Below, piece after piece: positions 25,628 through 34,871 of a stretch of DNA of 37,504 nucleotides. The translations under genes were made by a program, and so were the position numbers. Every line of letters starts with the position of its first letter. Position 1 is the first letter of the stretch. The notes under the pieces are model-generated. The model had not been told where the DNA came from. It ran no database searches and saw nothing but the letters and a program-made list of their open reading frames with translations. The stretch spans positions 1 to 37,504 of the forward strand of contig CALXJU010000015.1 in assembly GCA_944388705.1 (NCBI GenBank), given 5' to 3'. The stretch is from an uncultured Clostridia bacterium (lineage in GTDB: Bacteria > Bacillota > Clostridia > TANB77 > CAG-508).

Positions 25628-27970
25628 ATGTTATGTTCAAATTGCAAAAAAAATCAAGCTACAGTATTCATTAATAAAATAGAAAATGGAGTTTCATCAA
25701 TGGAAGGACTATGTCGTGACTGCGCAAAAAAAAGAGGTTTAGATATACCTGAAACTACAAATCAACAATCTAATCCTTCACAAATAAATAATAATAATAT
25801 AGATATGACTAATATGTCAAAACAACTAGAATCTTTATTTAAAGATTTATCATCTAATCTTAAATTTGCCAATATTGAAGATTTAGAAAATATTGATGAA
25901 GAAGATTTTGATTCTGATGATGCAGAAAATTTTGAAGGACCTATAGGAATTCCAATAGGCTCAATATTTGCAAATATTATACCACAACGAGCACAACAAC
26001 AAGATGAAGAAAAATCAAATGGTAGACAAAAAGTAAAAGTTGAAAAGAAAAAATCAAATAAAAAGAAAAAATATTTAGATGTATATGGAACAAACTTAAC
26101 ACAGAAAGCAAAAAATAATGAATTAGATATGGTAATTGGTCGTGACAAAGAAATTCAGAGAGTAATTCAAATATTAAATAGAAGAACAAAAAATAATCCA
26201 TGTTTAATTGGTGAACCTGGTGTTGGTAAAACAGCTATCGCACAAGGTCTAGCTATTAAAATTGCAAATAATAATGTACCTGCAAAACTTTTAAATAAAG
26301 AAGTATATTTATTAGATATGACTTCAGTTATAGCAGGAACTCAATTTAGAGGTCAATTTGAAGCTAGAATGAAAGGTATAATAGATGAATGTAAACAATA
26401 TGGAAACATCATATTAGTTATTGATGAAATTCATAACATCATTGGTGCTGGAGATGGAGAGCATTCTATGAATGCTGCAAATATATTAAAACCTTCTTTA
26501 GCAAATGGTGAAATTCAATTAATTGGTACTACTACCTTAAGAGAATATAGAAAATATATAGAAAAAGATTCTGCACTAGAAAGAAGATTTCAACAAGTAT
26601 TAGTTGAAGAACCAAACATAGATGATTCTATTCAAATTCTAGAAGGAATCAAAAAATATTATGAAGAATATCATAAAGTAAAAATTTCAAATGATGTTAT
26701 AAAACAAGCTGTTATCATGTCAGAAAAATATATTCATGATAGATTTCTACCTGATAAAGCAATTGATATACTTGATGAGGCATGTTCAAGAATTAATCTT
26801 GAAAATAAAGAATTATTCAGATTAGAGATGTTAAAACAAGAACTTGCTAAAGTTCAAGCTGAAAAAGAAGATGCTGCACATGCTGATTCTACAGAAGATT
26901 ATCAAAAAGCAGCTGATTTAAAAACTAGAGAATGTAGATTGATTGAAGAAATTGATAAATTAAATAATACAATAAAACTAAAAAACTTAACTGTTCAAGA
27001 TATAGCACAAGTAATTGAAAATTGGACTAAAATTCCTGTTAAAAAAATTACTGAAGCTGAAACACAAAAATTATTAAATCTTGAAACAAATCTTCATAAA
27101 AGAATTATTGGTCAAAATGAAGCAGTAAGTGCTGTATCTCGTGCAATTAGAAGAAACCGTGCAGGATTACAAAGTACCAAAAGACCACCATCTTTCATAT
27201 TTGTAGGACCAACTGGTGTTGGTAAAACAGAACTTGCCAAAAGTTTAGCATATGAAATGTTTGGCTCAGAAGATTCAATAATTCGTATAGATATGTCAGA
27301 ATATATGGAAAGTCACTCAACATCAAAATTAATTGGTGCACCTCCAGGATATGTTGGTTATGATGATGCAGGTCAACTTACTGAAAAAGTAAAAAGAAAA
27401 CCATATTCTATAATACTTTTAGATGAAATTGAAAAAGCTCATCCAGATGTATTCAATATTCTTCTACAAGTTTTAGATGATGGAAAACTTACTGATTCTC
27501 AAGGAAATACTGTAAGTTTCCAAAATACAATTATAATTATGACTTCTAATGCTGGTTCAAATTTAAATAATAATTCAATTGGTTTTGGAAAGCAAACTCT
27601 TGACACTAATAAAGTTGAAGAAAATTTAAAACAAGTATTTAGACCTGAATTTTTAAATAGAATTGATGAAATTATTGTATTTAATCCTTTAACAAAACCA
27701 GAATTAATACAAATTGTTGATTTAATGTTAAAAGATACTAAAAAAGCTTTAGCAGATAAAAATATAACAATTAATGTATTAGATAGTGCAAAAGATTTCA
27801 TACTAGAAAAAGGAACAAATCTAAAATTTGGTGCTAGACCTTTAAGAAGAGCAATTCAAAGATATGTAGAAGATGAAATTTCTGAAAAAATTCTAAGAGG
27901 AGAAATTCATGAAGGTCAGAATGTTGAGATTAGTTTAGAAAACGACACTTTAAAGTTTAGTGTAAATTAG
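25628..27970 (+). CDS. clpE: Clp protease ATP-binding subunit, ClpE-like with N-terminal zinc finger
   Basis: AAA+ unfoldase that feeds substrates to ClpP. 780 aa. The N-terminus is a four-Cys zinc finger (Cys3, Cys6, Cys29, Cys32) like that of ClpE and McsA, followed by an Asn/acidic and then Lys-rich linker; the usual double Clp_N repeat is absent. AAA1 has Walker A GEPGVGKT (195-202) and VIDEIHN; a short middle domain contains a UVR-like segment (about 424-445); AAA2 has GPTGVGKT (527-534) and LLDEIEKAHP. The ClpP-docking loop IGFG (651-654) is present. Monocistronic, ending in a terminator. Confidence 0.93.
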   Translation: MLCSNCKKNQATVFINKIENGVSSMEGLCRDCAKKRGLDIPETTNQQSNPSQINNNNIDMTNMSKQLESLFKDLSSNLKFANIEDLENIDEEDFDSDDAENFEGPIGIPIGSIFANIIPQRAQQQDEEKSNGRQKVKVEKKKSNKKKKYLDVYGTNLTQKAKNNELDMVIGRDKEIQRVIQILNRRTKNNPCLIGEPGVGKTAIAQGLAIKIANNNVPAKLLNKEVYLLDMTSVIAGTQFRGQFEARMKGIIDECKQYGNIILVIDEIHNIIGAGDGEHSMNAANILKPSLANGEIQLIGTTTLREYRKYIEKDSALERRFQQVLVEEPNIDDSIQILEGIKKYYEEYHKVKISNDVIKQAVIMSEKYIHDRFLPDKAIDILDEACSRINLENKELFRLEMLKQELAKVQAEKEDAAHADSTEDYQKAADLKTRECRLIEEIDKLNNTIKLKNLTVQDIAQVIENWTKIPVKKITEAETQKLLNLETNLHKRIIGQNEAVSAVSRAIRRNRAGLQSTKRPPSFIFVGPTGVGKTELAKSLAYEMFGSEDSIIRIDMSEYMESHSTSKLIGAPPGYVGYDDAGQLTEKVKRKPYSIILLDEIEKAHPDVFNILLQVLDDGKLTDSQGNTVSFQNTIIIMTSNAGSNLNNNSIGFGKQTLDTNKVEENLKQVFRPEFLNRIDEIIVFNPLTKPELIQIVDLMLKDTKKALADKNITINVLDSAKDFILEKGTNLKFGARPLRRAIQRYVEDEISEKILRGEIHEGQNVEISLENDTLKFSVN

Positions 27971-27974
27971 TTTT

Positions 27975-28005
27975 AAAAAAGTGAGAGTTTTTAATTCTCA
28001 CTTTT
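27975..28005 (+). terminator. Terminator of clpE
   Basis: Stem AAAAGTGAGA/TCTCACTTTT 5 bp after the stop codon, T-rich tail. Confidence 0.8.
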
Positions 28006-28037
28006 CATTAAACTACTTATTTTAATCGGAGGAAAAA

Positions 28038-28574
28038 ATGAAAAAAGAAAATATACCAAACATACTAACAATAATACGTTTTATATTAATACCATTTATA
28101 TTTATGTCAGTTATTACAGATCACTTCTTAACAGCCCTAATTATTTTCACTATTTCTGCAATTACTGACATTTTAGATGGCTATATTGCTCGTAAATATA
28201 ATTATATCACTGATATTGGAAAACTTATTGACCCATTAGCTGATAAACTTACTCAAATTTCATTATTACTAGCTCTTACCATTTTAAATATTTTACCATG
28301 GTGGATTTTGGCAATTGTTTTCCTAAAAGAATGTGTTATGATTATATCAGCCTCTATTCTTTATAAGAAAAAAGATGTTGTTGTATATAGCAAATGGTAT
28401 GGAAAACTTGCTACAACACTATTTTACTTAGCTATTGTATGCTCTTTACTTATAAACCAATTTAATTTAAAATTACCTTTTGCAGTTGATTTATATTTAT
28501 ACTATTTAGCTATTCTTGCTACTATATTTTCTTTAATCATGTATGGTATAAAATTTAGATTTAAGAAAAACTAA
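28038..28574 (+). CDS. pgsA: CDP-diacylglycerol-glycerol-3-phosphate 3-phosphatidyltransferase
   Basis: Commits CDP-diacylglycerol to phosphatidylglycerol synthesis in the membrane. 178 aa, standard size, with about five hydrophobic segments. The CDP-alcohol phosphotransferase motif is complete: D-G-x2-A-R-x8-G-x3-D-x3-D in DGYIARKYNYITDIGKLIDP and the following LAD (about residues 48-70). Start MKKENIPNILTIIR follows GGAGG. Copy B of the structured element begins 6 bp after its stop. Confidence 0.95.
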   Translation: MKKENIPNILTIIRFILIPFIFMSVITDHFLTALIIFTISAITDILDGYIARKYNYITDIGKLIDPLADKLTQISLLLALTILNILPWWILAIVFLKECVMIISASILYKKKDVVVYSKWYGKLATTLFYLAIVCSLLINQFNLKLPFAVDLYLYYLAILATIFSLIMYGIKFRFKKN

Positions 28575-28580
28575 TATACT

Positions 28581-28675
28581 AAAAAGTTTATATATTACTA
28601 TGAAATAAGGCCAAGACCCTTAGGTGTTGACCCAGAATATGGTTTGGCCATGAAATAATAATATATAAACTTTTT
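28581..28675. repeat. Structured palindromic element, copy B
   Basis: Perfect 17-bp outer arms (28581-28597 with 28659-28675). Inner stem GGCCAA/TTGGCC encloses GACCC, a 9-nt variable part and GACCCAGAATATG. Flanking ATGAAATAA sequences inside the outer stem match copy A (18228-18319) closely. It lies between the converging pgsA and BofC-like genes. Confidence 0.75.
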
Positions 28676-28687
28676 TAATAAATAATT

Positions 28688-29290
28688 TTATTCAAAATCC
28701 TCAATTATTTTATTTAATTCTTCTTTCCCGAAAATTTCTAATCCATCCTGCATATTTATCAAATCTGTTTCTGTTAAATATTCACTAGAAATATCTGTTT
28801 TTTCATATAAACTCTCTGTTCCATCTTGATTTACTAGATATATGACAATTTTTCCCTCTTCTATTCTTAATTTAAAATGTTCACCACATACATCATCAAA
28901 TTCTTTATATAATGTAACTTTATTTGGTTCAAAACCAATTACTTCCCAATCTGGATATTCAAGTTTTAGTTCTTCTTCTGTCATATTAACTAATTCTTCA
29001 GGCATTTCTACATATTCATTTATCGTATGTTCGCATTTTGCATAATATTTTTTTAATATTAGTTGTGAATTAGCAGAAATTTTTTCCTCTGTTGATGTTA
29101 CTGTTGTTGAATTTTCTTGTTCCTCTTTATATTCTTCTGTACATTCATCTTCAATTAATTCTGATACATATGTGTTATTATTATCCTCTTCTTCTATTTC
29201 TTCATCATTACTAAATATCGCATATACTGAATATATTGTTGCTATAGCTAATAAGACTGCAACTATTATCATCATTGTTTTATTATTCAT
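28688..29290 (-). CDS. BofC C-terminal-domain-like membrane-anchored protein
   Basis: 200 aa: N-terminal transmembrane/signal helix (about residues 6-26), an acidic Thr/Ser/Glu linker, and a C-terminal domain (about 90-198). The pattern MTEEELKLEYPDWEVIGF, then CGEHFKLRIEEGKIVIY and SEYLTETDLINMQDGLEIFGKEEL, here quoted in parts, resembles BofC, the forespore regulator of sigma-K processing in Bacillus, and related clostridial proteins. Assignment is from remembered sequence features. Ribosome site AGGTGG precedes the ATG. Consistent with SpoIIID at 10.3 kb. Confidence 0.6.
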   Translation of the reverse strand: MNNKTMMIIVAVLLAIATIYSVYAIFSNDEEIEEEDNNNTYVSELIEDECTEEYKEEQENSTTVTSTEEKISANSQLILKKYYAKCEHTINEYVEMPEELVNMTEEELKLEYPDWEVIGFEPNKVTLYKEFDDVCGEHFKLRIEEGKIVIYLVNQDGTESLYEKTDISSEYLTETDLINMQDGLEIFGKEELNKIIEDFE

Positions 29291-29351
29291 TTTCTACCAC
29301 CTACTCTTTTCTTTTGTTTTATTATTTACCTTTTTTGTTAATTTTATACAT

Positions 29352-29382
29352 AAAAAACACTAAAGAGATTAACCCTTTAGTG
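29352..29382 (-). terminator. Terminator of hicAB
   Basis: Stem CACTAAAG/CTTTAGTG followed on the minus strand by TTTTTT. Confidence 0.85.
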
Positions 29383-29390
29383 CATTTTAA

Positions 29391-29729
29391 TTAAGATTTT
29401 AAATATATTGTAAGTGCTTCTTTTATTAATTCATTAATTGATATATTTTTTTCTATTGATTTCATTTTTGCTTTATTATGAAGTTCTACACCTAATCTTA
29501 CATTTAATGAACCTTTTACTTGTGTTTCTGGTTCTTCATTATGTTCTTTACAATATTTAAGATGTGCATCAATCGCATTTCTAAAATCTTTTTTTAAATC
29601 TTTAACTGTTGTTCCTTCAAATGATATAGAAGTATTTTTTAAACCTTCTACAACTCCAAAAAAGCATTCATCATCGTCACTGTATTTTATTTCAGCCCAA
29701 TATCCTTTATATTTCATTATATTATTCAT
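29391..29729 (-). CDS. hicB: HicB family antitoxin
   Basis: 112 aa. The N-terminal HicB domain (about residues 5-60: KGYWAEIKYSDDDECFFGVVEGL, quoted in two parts as KGYWAEIKYSDDDE and FFGVVEGL) is a degenerate RNase-H fold; a C-terminal ribbon-helix-helix (SLNVRLGVELHNKAKM, ISINELIKEALTIYL) provides DNA binding and autoregulation. The ATG at 29729 shares a base with the hicA stop (TAATG) and has GGAGG upstream, so it is preferred to the in-frame ATG at 29744. Confidence 0.9.
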   Translation of the reverse strand: MNNIMKYKGYWAEIKYSDDDECFFGVVEGLKNTSISFEGTTVKDLKKDFRNAIDAHLKYCKEHNEEPETQVKGSLNVRLGVELHNKAKMKSIEKNISINELIKEALTIYLKS

Positions 29730-29986
29730 TATAAAATCCTCCATTCTTCTAATGATTTTAAAATTTCATTAATTTGATATGCTTTTAATATATTATTTGG
29801 GTGTGGTTTATGAATTTCAATTTTTTTGTTTATTTTATTATTTTTAAAAATAACTCTTGAACCCGAAGTTTTTCCTTTATTATATTCATTAAATTCCAAT
29901 TTATGTAATATTCTTTTGGTTTCTTCATATGTAAAATCTTTTGGTTTAGATTTTAATCTTTCTATTTCTTTTTCTAATCTACTCAT
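29729..29986 (-). CDS. hicA: HicA family toxin (mRNA interferase)
   Basis: 85 aa. A short charged helix (residues 1-16) precedes the double-stranded RNA-binding-like HicA fold. The catalytic His lies in HKPHPNNILKAYQI (about residues 59-72), preceded by KTSGSRVIFKN. HicA cleaves mRNA when free of HicB. The toxin gene precedes the antitoxin, the usual HicAB order. AGGAG lies 8 nt before the ATG. It directly follows the broken comEC. Confidence 0.9.
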   Translation of the reverse strand: MSRLEKEIERLKSKPKDFTYEETKRILHKLEFNEYNKGKTSGSRVIFKNNKINKKIEIHKPHPNNILKAYQINEILKSLEEWRIL

Positions 29987-30031
29987 ATATTATACTCCTT
30001 TTCGTAAAATTTTGCAACTATTTATAGTCGC

Positions 30032-30631
30032 TTATTTGTTTTTTCTGTAAATATTTATACAAACCCCTTTTTTTAGCACTATCTCTCCATTCTCGTCTGT
30101 TCTAAATATTTTACATCCAATATCATTTAACCTCTCCAATGTAAGTTCATGTGGATGTCCAAATTCATTATTTTCTCCAACACCAATTAAGGCAATTTGT
30201 GGTGACACTGCTTCTAAAAATTCTTTAGATGTTGATGTTTTTGAACCATGATGTGCTACTTTTAAAACATTTGCTTTTAATCTATCTTTATATAATTTTA
30301 GAATTTCTTTTTCGGCAATTTCTTCAATATCACCTGTAAATAACATTGAAAAATCCTTATACTTCAATTTACATACTAATGAATTATTATTTAAAGGATT
30401 TTCTGAAATATAGTATTTTGAATTTGGCCACAAAACATCAAGATATAGATTATTTTCTATTTGTATTTTATCTTCTGCTTCTACAAGAATAATATTAACA
30501 TTTTCTTCATTTGTGGTTTTTAAAAATTCTTGAAAATTATCTGAATTTTCTAGTTGTTTAGTTATAATAGCATTTTTTACTTTTATTTCTTTCATTATAT
30601 AATTCAATGTTCCGACAATGGTCAAAATCAA
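30032..30631 (-). pseudogene. comEC: ComEC C-terminal metallo-beta-lactamase part, out of frame with the 5' part
   Basis: This open frame continues the metallo-beta-lactamase domain of the upstream gene after a one-base shift. It encodes the rest of the domain: SMLFTGDIEEIAEKEI, VLKVAHHGSKTSTSKEF and IGVGENNEFGHPH, all standard late ComEC motifs. The true join is near 30615, where dropping one base in TGTCGGAACA would give ...FDFDHCGTLNYIMKE. It has no convincing independent ribosome site. A hairpin (GCGACTAT/ATAGTTGC, 30008-30027) follows its stop. Confidence 0.8.
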
Positions 30632-32477
30632 AATGGCTTACCATCAAATAATCTATCTGACTTATTTTTCTATCTAATAAATATGGTAATAATGTATTTT
30701 TTCCAACATCATATGTCTGGTTTCCTCCTCCATCTATTAGAATTACTTTTTCTTTTGGTGTAACAATTAATGTTGAATCTCCTTGCCCAACATCGATAAA
30801 ATATATTTTTAAATCTTTCGGAAGCTTACTCAATACAAATAATATAAAAATACAAAAAACTAATATGTATAAAATTTTCTTTTTGTATGGTTTTATTTTG
30901 AATTTAAAAACATGAATTAAATTTTTTATTCTATTTTCAGTTATTGTAAGAGTTCTTTTATGAAAAATTTTATATAAATAATTTATAAGTATTATAAGAA
31001 AATAATAAATTATAATTTGAATTAAATAAGGTGTAACTACTTTAAAATTTCCAAATGGTATTTTTGTACCTAATTTTGAAATCGGTATTAAAATATATAT
31101 TGGTATTTGCAGAAAGTATGCAATTAAGTGTCCTATTTTAAAATTTATAAATGTAATTATTGCTTGTATTAATCCACCCATTACAATTATCCCTACTACT
31201 AAATTTAATAATAGATTACAAATCAAAAACGATATTCCTATTGTATTAAAATTCCACAATATTATTGGAGCAATTACAATTTGTGCTGAAATTGATACTG
31301 AAATACAATCTATTATTGGCTGACATTTTCTTTGAATTTTTATAAATATATATTTCCATTTTCTGTTTCGTATTTTTATATTTTTTAAAAATTTTTCTAT
31401 ATTGTTTTTGAAAAATAGTATTCCTATTGTTCCTCCATATGTTAATAAAAAACTCAAACTTATCATATTAAATGGATTACTTATCAATATTATTAGAATT
31501 GAAATTGCAATATTATTTATTGTATTATTTTTTCTATATAAAACAAATGACATACATGAGATTATTCCCATTATACATGCCCTTACTACTGATACACTAA
31601 ATCCTGTAATAAACATATATAATACTAATACTACACTTGATATTATTTTACTACTTCTTTTGCCAAATATGTTTTTAGTACTATTTGTTACTAAAAATAT
31701 TATATAAGATACATGCATTCCTGATACTGATAATACATGTGATATATTGCTTTCTGAAAAGTTTTCTTTTATTTCTTCATCTATATTTTTGGTATATCCT
31801 AATAAAATTCCTAACATCAATCCCTGTGTTTGTTCATTATATGTATTTTCTATATTTTCCTTGATTTTTAGAAAAATATTATTTGCTCCTTGTAGTATTG
31901 GATTATATGCATTTTTTTCTAATAATTTTACATTTTCTGCTTTTATTGTTCCATATATTTTTAATGTTTTCAAATATTGTTTATAATCAAATCCTTTATA
32001 ATTTCTTGCTTCTTGTGGTTCTTGATATTCTCCTGCTATTTTTACCTTATCTCCATAATGTAATTCAATATCAAGTTCTGTATCTAAATAAAAATTTATT
32101 CCATTTTCTAATTTTATTTTATATCTATTTTTATATTCTTTTTCCTCTTTATTACTTACAATTATGCCTGTTGTATTGACTTCTGTTAATTGATAGATTT
32201 TATCATATTTGCTTTCTTGATATTTTATTATTGAATTTGATATAAATGATGAAATAACTACTACTAAAATAGTATTGATTTTGAATATTAATTTTAAATA
32301 TCTAAAATGTCTTTTGATTGATAATATTTTAAATTTTTTCTTTTTATATTTGAAATTGATTATTATATAGATTATTGCTAAAAAAATATATAAAAGGACT
32401 ATACTTGTTTGTAAGTATAGCCCCCATAATATACCTATAATATAACCAATTACTACTATTAATATTGGTCTATTCAA
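30558..32477 (-). pseudogene. comEC: ComEC/Rec2 DNA-uptake channel, 5' part, frameshifted
   Basis: The channel that passes single-stranded DNA across the membrane in transformation. It begins at a TTG next to the upstream TAA (AGGAG 10 nt away). The intact part has N-terminal helices, the OB-like segment (GEYQEPQEARNYKGFDYKQYL, quoted only to locate it at about residues 150-170 as GEYQEPQEARNYKGF), the competence domain with ISHVLSVSGMHVSYI and about ten helices, then the start of the metallo-beta-lactamase domain: FIDVGQGDSTLIV, LIDGGG and SHFDFDHC. The frame is then lost and ends in unrelated residues (RNIELYNERNK...). The remainder is encoded at 30032-30631 in another frame. Mutation or sequencing error are both possible. 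Confidence 0.85.
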
Positions 32478-33848
32478 TTAAATTAATCTCCTTGCTCCTA
32501 CATATCTTGGATTATAATAACTTGACGATAGTGAATCTATTTTTACTCCGCCTTTTGGATTTGATGCATGTATAAAACTTCCTCCTCCTACATATATTCC
32601 AACATGACCTATAGTTTTATTTGATTCCCCATTAAATACTACAAGGTCTCCTAATTGTAGGTTATTTCTAGCTACTGCTACTCCATTTTTTATTTGGTCT
32701 CTTGACGTTCTATTTATACTTATTCCAAAATGTTTATATACATATGATGTAAATCCTGAACAATCAAATCCTGATGGTGATGCTCCTCCTGCAACATATT
32801 TATATCCTAAAAATTGTTTTGCATATGATACTATTTGTTCACCTGTTGTTCCTGTTGGATTTGATACAGGTTGTTCTGATGTTTCTGTTGTATCTGTTGT
32901 TGAATCTATAGGTGTTACTGAATCTCCTCTACCAGAACTTCCTCTTGATGTTGTTTCTTCAGTTTTTGTATCAGATATATATTGTGATGATACATACCCT
33001 ATCTTTCCACCAATTTTTATTTTATACCAACCATCTAATTCTTCGATTATATATACTTCATTATTTAACATTAAGCTATCTATTACTTCACTTTCTGTTG
33101 TTGCTTCTGCTCTTACTTTTAAACTTGCAGTATTTACATATGCTGTTTTTATTATTGGTGCATCTACATCTGTTGTATTTGGTTCTTCTGATGTTGGTGG
33201 ATTTTGTTCTCCCGTTTCTCCACCATCTGTTGGTGTTTCAGTCACTACAATTGATTTTTTTAATTGATTAATTCTTACCCATCCAACTTGTGTATCATTT
33301 TCTACTTTACACCAATCATTCATTATTTCTATTGTTTTTATATTTCCACTTATTTGTGCTTTTTCTCTAGATGTTATTAATGGTAATATTCTTATTGCAA
33401 CTTCTTGTTGTAATGTATATTCTACTTGTTCTTCTATTTCTATTGTTGGTACTTCAACTGGTATATCAGTATTTTCTGGTGGTACTTGTTCTTCTGGTTG
33501 TTCTGTTGGTTCTACTACAGGTTCTTCTGTTGTTTCTGCTGGTGGTGTTTCTGTTTCATTTTCTTGTGGTTCTTCTTCTACATCTAATAATGTTTCACTT
33601 ATATATCCTGTTATAGTTTCTCCATCTTCTTCAAATTGTACTTTATACCATCCATCTGCTAATTCTAATATTTCTACTTCATCATTTTGGTCTAATTGTG
33701 TTAAAATTGTTGATGATGTATTTGGTTCTTTTCTTACTCTTACTGTATCTGAATTTACTGTTCCAGTTGATGCTTCTACTTTTGTTCTTAGTATTATTAC
33801 TGCTGTTATCATTAGTATAATTATTGCTAAGATTTTTATTTTTTTCAT
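32478..33848 (-). CDS. Secreted SH3b/NlpC-P60 cell-wall hydrolase
   Basis: Cleaves peptide stems of peptidoglycan. The ATG at 33848 follows GAGG; 456 aa. Signal peptide/anchor (residues 1-25), then three bacterial SH3 domains (about 30-90, 150-200, 235-295) separated by Pro/Glu/Thr-rich linkers, a Ser/Thr-rich linker, and a C-terminal NlpC/P60 domain (about 340-456) with the catalytic Cys in GFDCSGF, His in GHVGIYVG and the third residue in FIHASN. Linker composition suggests an extended wall-spanning protein. comEC starts directly at its stop codon. Confidence 0.95.
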   Translation of the reverse strand: MKKIKILAIIILMITAVIILRTKVEASTGTVNSDTVRVRKEPNTSSTILTQLDQNDEVEILELADGWYKVQFEEDGETITGYISETLLDVEEEPQENETETPPAETTEEPVVEPTEQPEEQVPPENTDIPVEVPTIEIEEQVEYTLQQEVAIRILPLITSREKAQISGNIKTIEIMNDWCKVENDTQVGWVRINQLKKSIVVTETPTDGGETGEQNPPTSEEPNTTDVDAPIIKTAYVNTASLKVRAEATTESEVIDSLMLNNEVYIIEELDGWYKIKIGGKIGYVSSQYISDTKTEETTSRGSSGRGDSVTPIDSTTDTTETSEQPVSNPTGTTGEQIVSYAKQFLGYKYVAGGASPSGFDCSGFTSYVYKHFGISINRTSRDQIKNGVAVARNNLQLGDLVVFNGESNKTIGHVGIYVGGGSFIHASNPKGGVKIDSLSSSYYNPRYVGARRLI

Positions 33849-33901
33849 TTTTGACCTCATTATATTTTATTCTTTTTCGCATACAAGTATATACTTAATT
33901 T

Positions 33902-33932
33902 AAAAAAAAGTCAATTATTTTTGACTTTTTTT
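33902..33932. terminator. Terminator of the rpiB-tagO-hslO-ppaC operon
   Basis: Stem AAAAAGTCAA/TTGACTTTTT with a 6-nt loop and long A/T runs, just after ppaC. Confidence 0.9.
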
Positions 33933-33939
33933 ACTATAT

Positions 33940-34857
33940 TTACATATTTTTTTCTATTAAAGGTAATATTTGTTTTTTTCTTGAAACAACACCTGGCATA
34001 ACTGCAATATTATCATTTATTTCATATGTTTTAGAAATTAAATCTGTTCTATCTCCTAAAACAATTGCTTCTGAATTGCTATTAACAATATCAGTAATTG
34101 CAAAAACAAATAAGCTTAATTCTTTTTCATTTATTGTATTTTTAATTTCTTCTTCAATTTGAGCTTTTCTTTTTAATACGTCTGGAATGCTTACAGTATT
34201 AACTTGTGCAACCATATATTTTGCACCTTGTGATTCCATCATTTTTGCATCTAGATTTATTAACTCTTTTTCTGTATATTTATCTAAATTTGTTCCTGCT
34301 TTAAGCATTTCTAATCCATAAGTTTCTTTATTTACATTTGCTAATTTTTCTAATTCTGCTAAAGCTTTTTTATCTTTTTCAGTTGTTGTTGGTGATTTTA
34401 ATAATAATGTATCAGAAATTATTGCACTTAACATTAATCCAGCAATTTTAGGTTCTATTTTTACATTATTTAATTTATATAATTCATATAATAATGTTGC
34501 TGTACATCCTACTGGTTGTGCATAATAAAATAGTGGTTCTGCTGTTTTAAAATTATTTATTCTATGATGGTCTATAACTGTATCAATTTTTGCATTTTCT
34601 ATTCCATCAACTGTTTGTGAAAATTCATTATGGTCTACCATTATTACTATTTGACCTTCTTCTACTTTTTCAATTAGTTTTGGTGTTTCAGCTTTAAAAT
34701 AATTTAAAGCATATTGTGTTTCTTCATTTATTTCTCCAAGTCTACAAGCTATAACTTCTTGTCCTCTTACTTTTGTTTGTAAATCTGCCATTACAATACT
34801 TGAACAGATTGAATCTGTGTCTGGATTTTTGTGTCCGAATACTATTATTTTTTCCAT
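33940..34857 (-). CDS. ppaC: Manganese-dependent inorganic pyrophosphatase (family II)
   Basis: Hydrolyses pyrophosphate to phosphate, driving biosynthesis. The ATG at 34857 is better spaced from GGAGAG than the one at 34863; 305 aa. DHH-family metal-binding motifs: GHKNPDTDSI at the N-terminus, MVDHNE, DHHRIN, and a DHHA2 C-terminal domain ending GVVSRKKQILPLIE (the SRKKQ substrate motif). No CBS domains are inserted. Last gene of the rpiB operon. Confidence 0.97.
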   Translation of the reverse strand: MEKIIVFGHKNPDTDSICSSIVMADLQTKVRGQEVIACRLGEINEETQYALNYFKAETPKLIEKVEEGQIVIMVDHNEFSQTVDGIENAKIDTVIDHHRINNFKTAEPLFYYAQPVGCTATLLYELYKLNNVKIEPKIAGLMLSAIISDTLLLKSPTTTEKDKKALAELEKLANVNKETYGLEMLKAGTNLDKYTEKELINLDAKMMESQGAKYMVAQVNTVSIPDVLKRKAQIEEEIKNTINEKELSLFVFAITDIVNSNSEAIVLGDRTDLISKTYEINDNIAVMPGVVSRKKQILPLIEKNM

Positions 34858-34871
34858 TTTCATTCTCTCCT

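Noticed and set aside
30600..30640. Programmed ribosomal frameshift in comEC
   Set aside because: No slippery heptamer or run, and no evident downstream stimulatory structure at the junction; mutation or sequence error is simpler.
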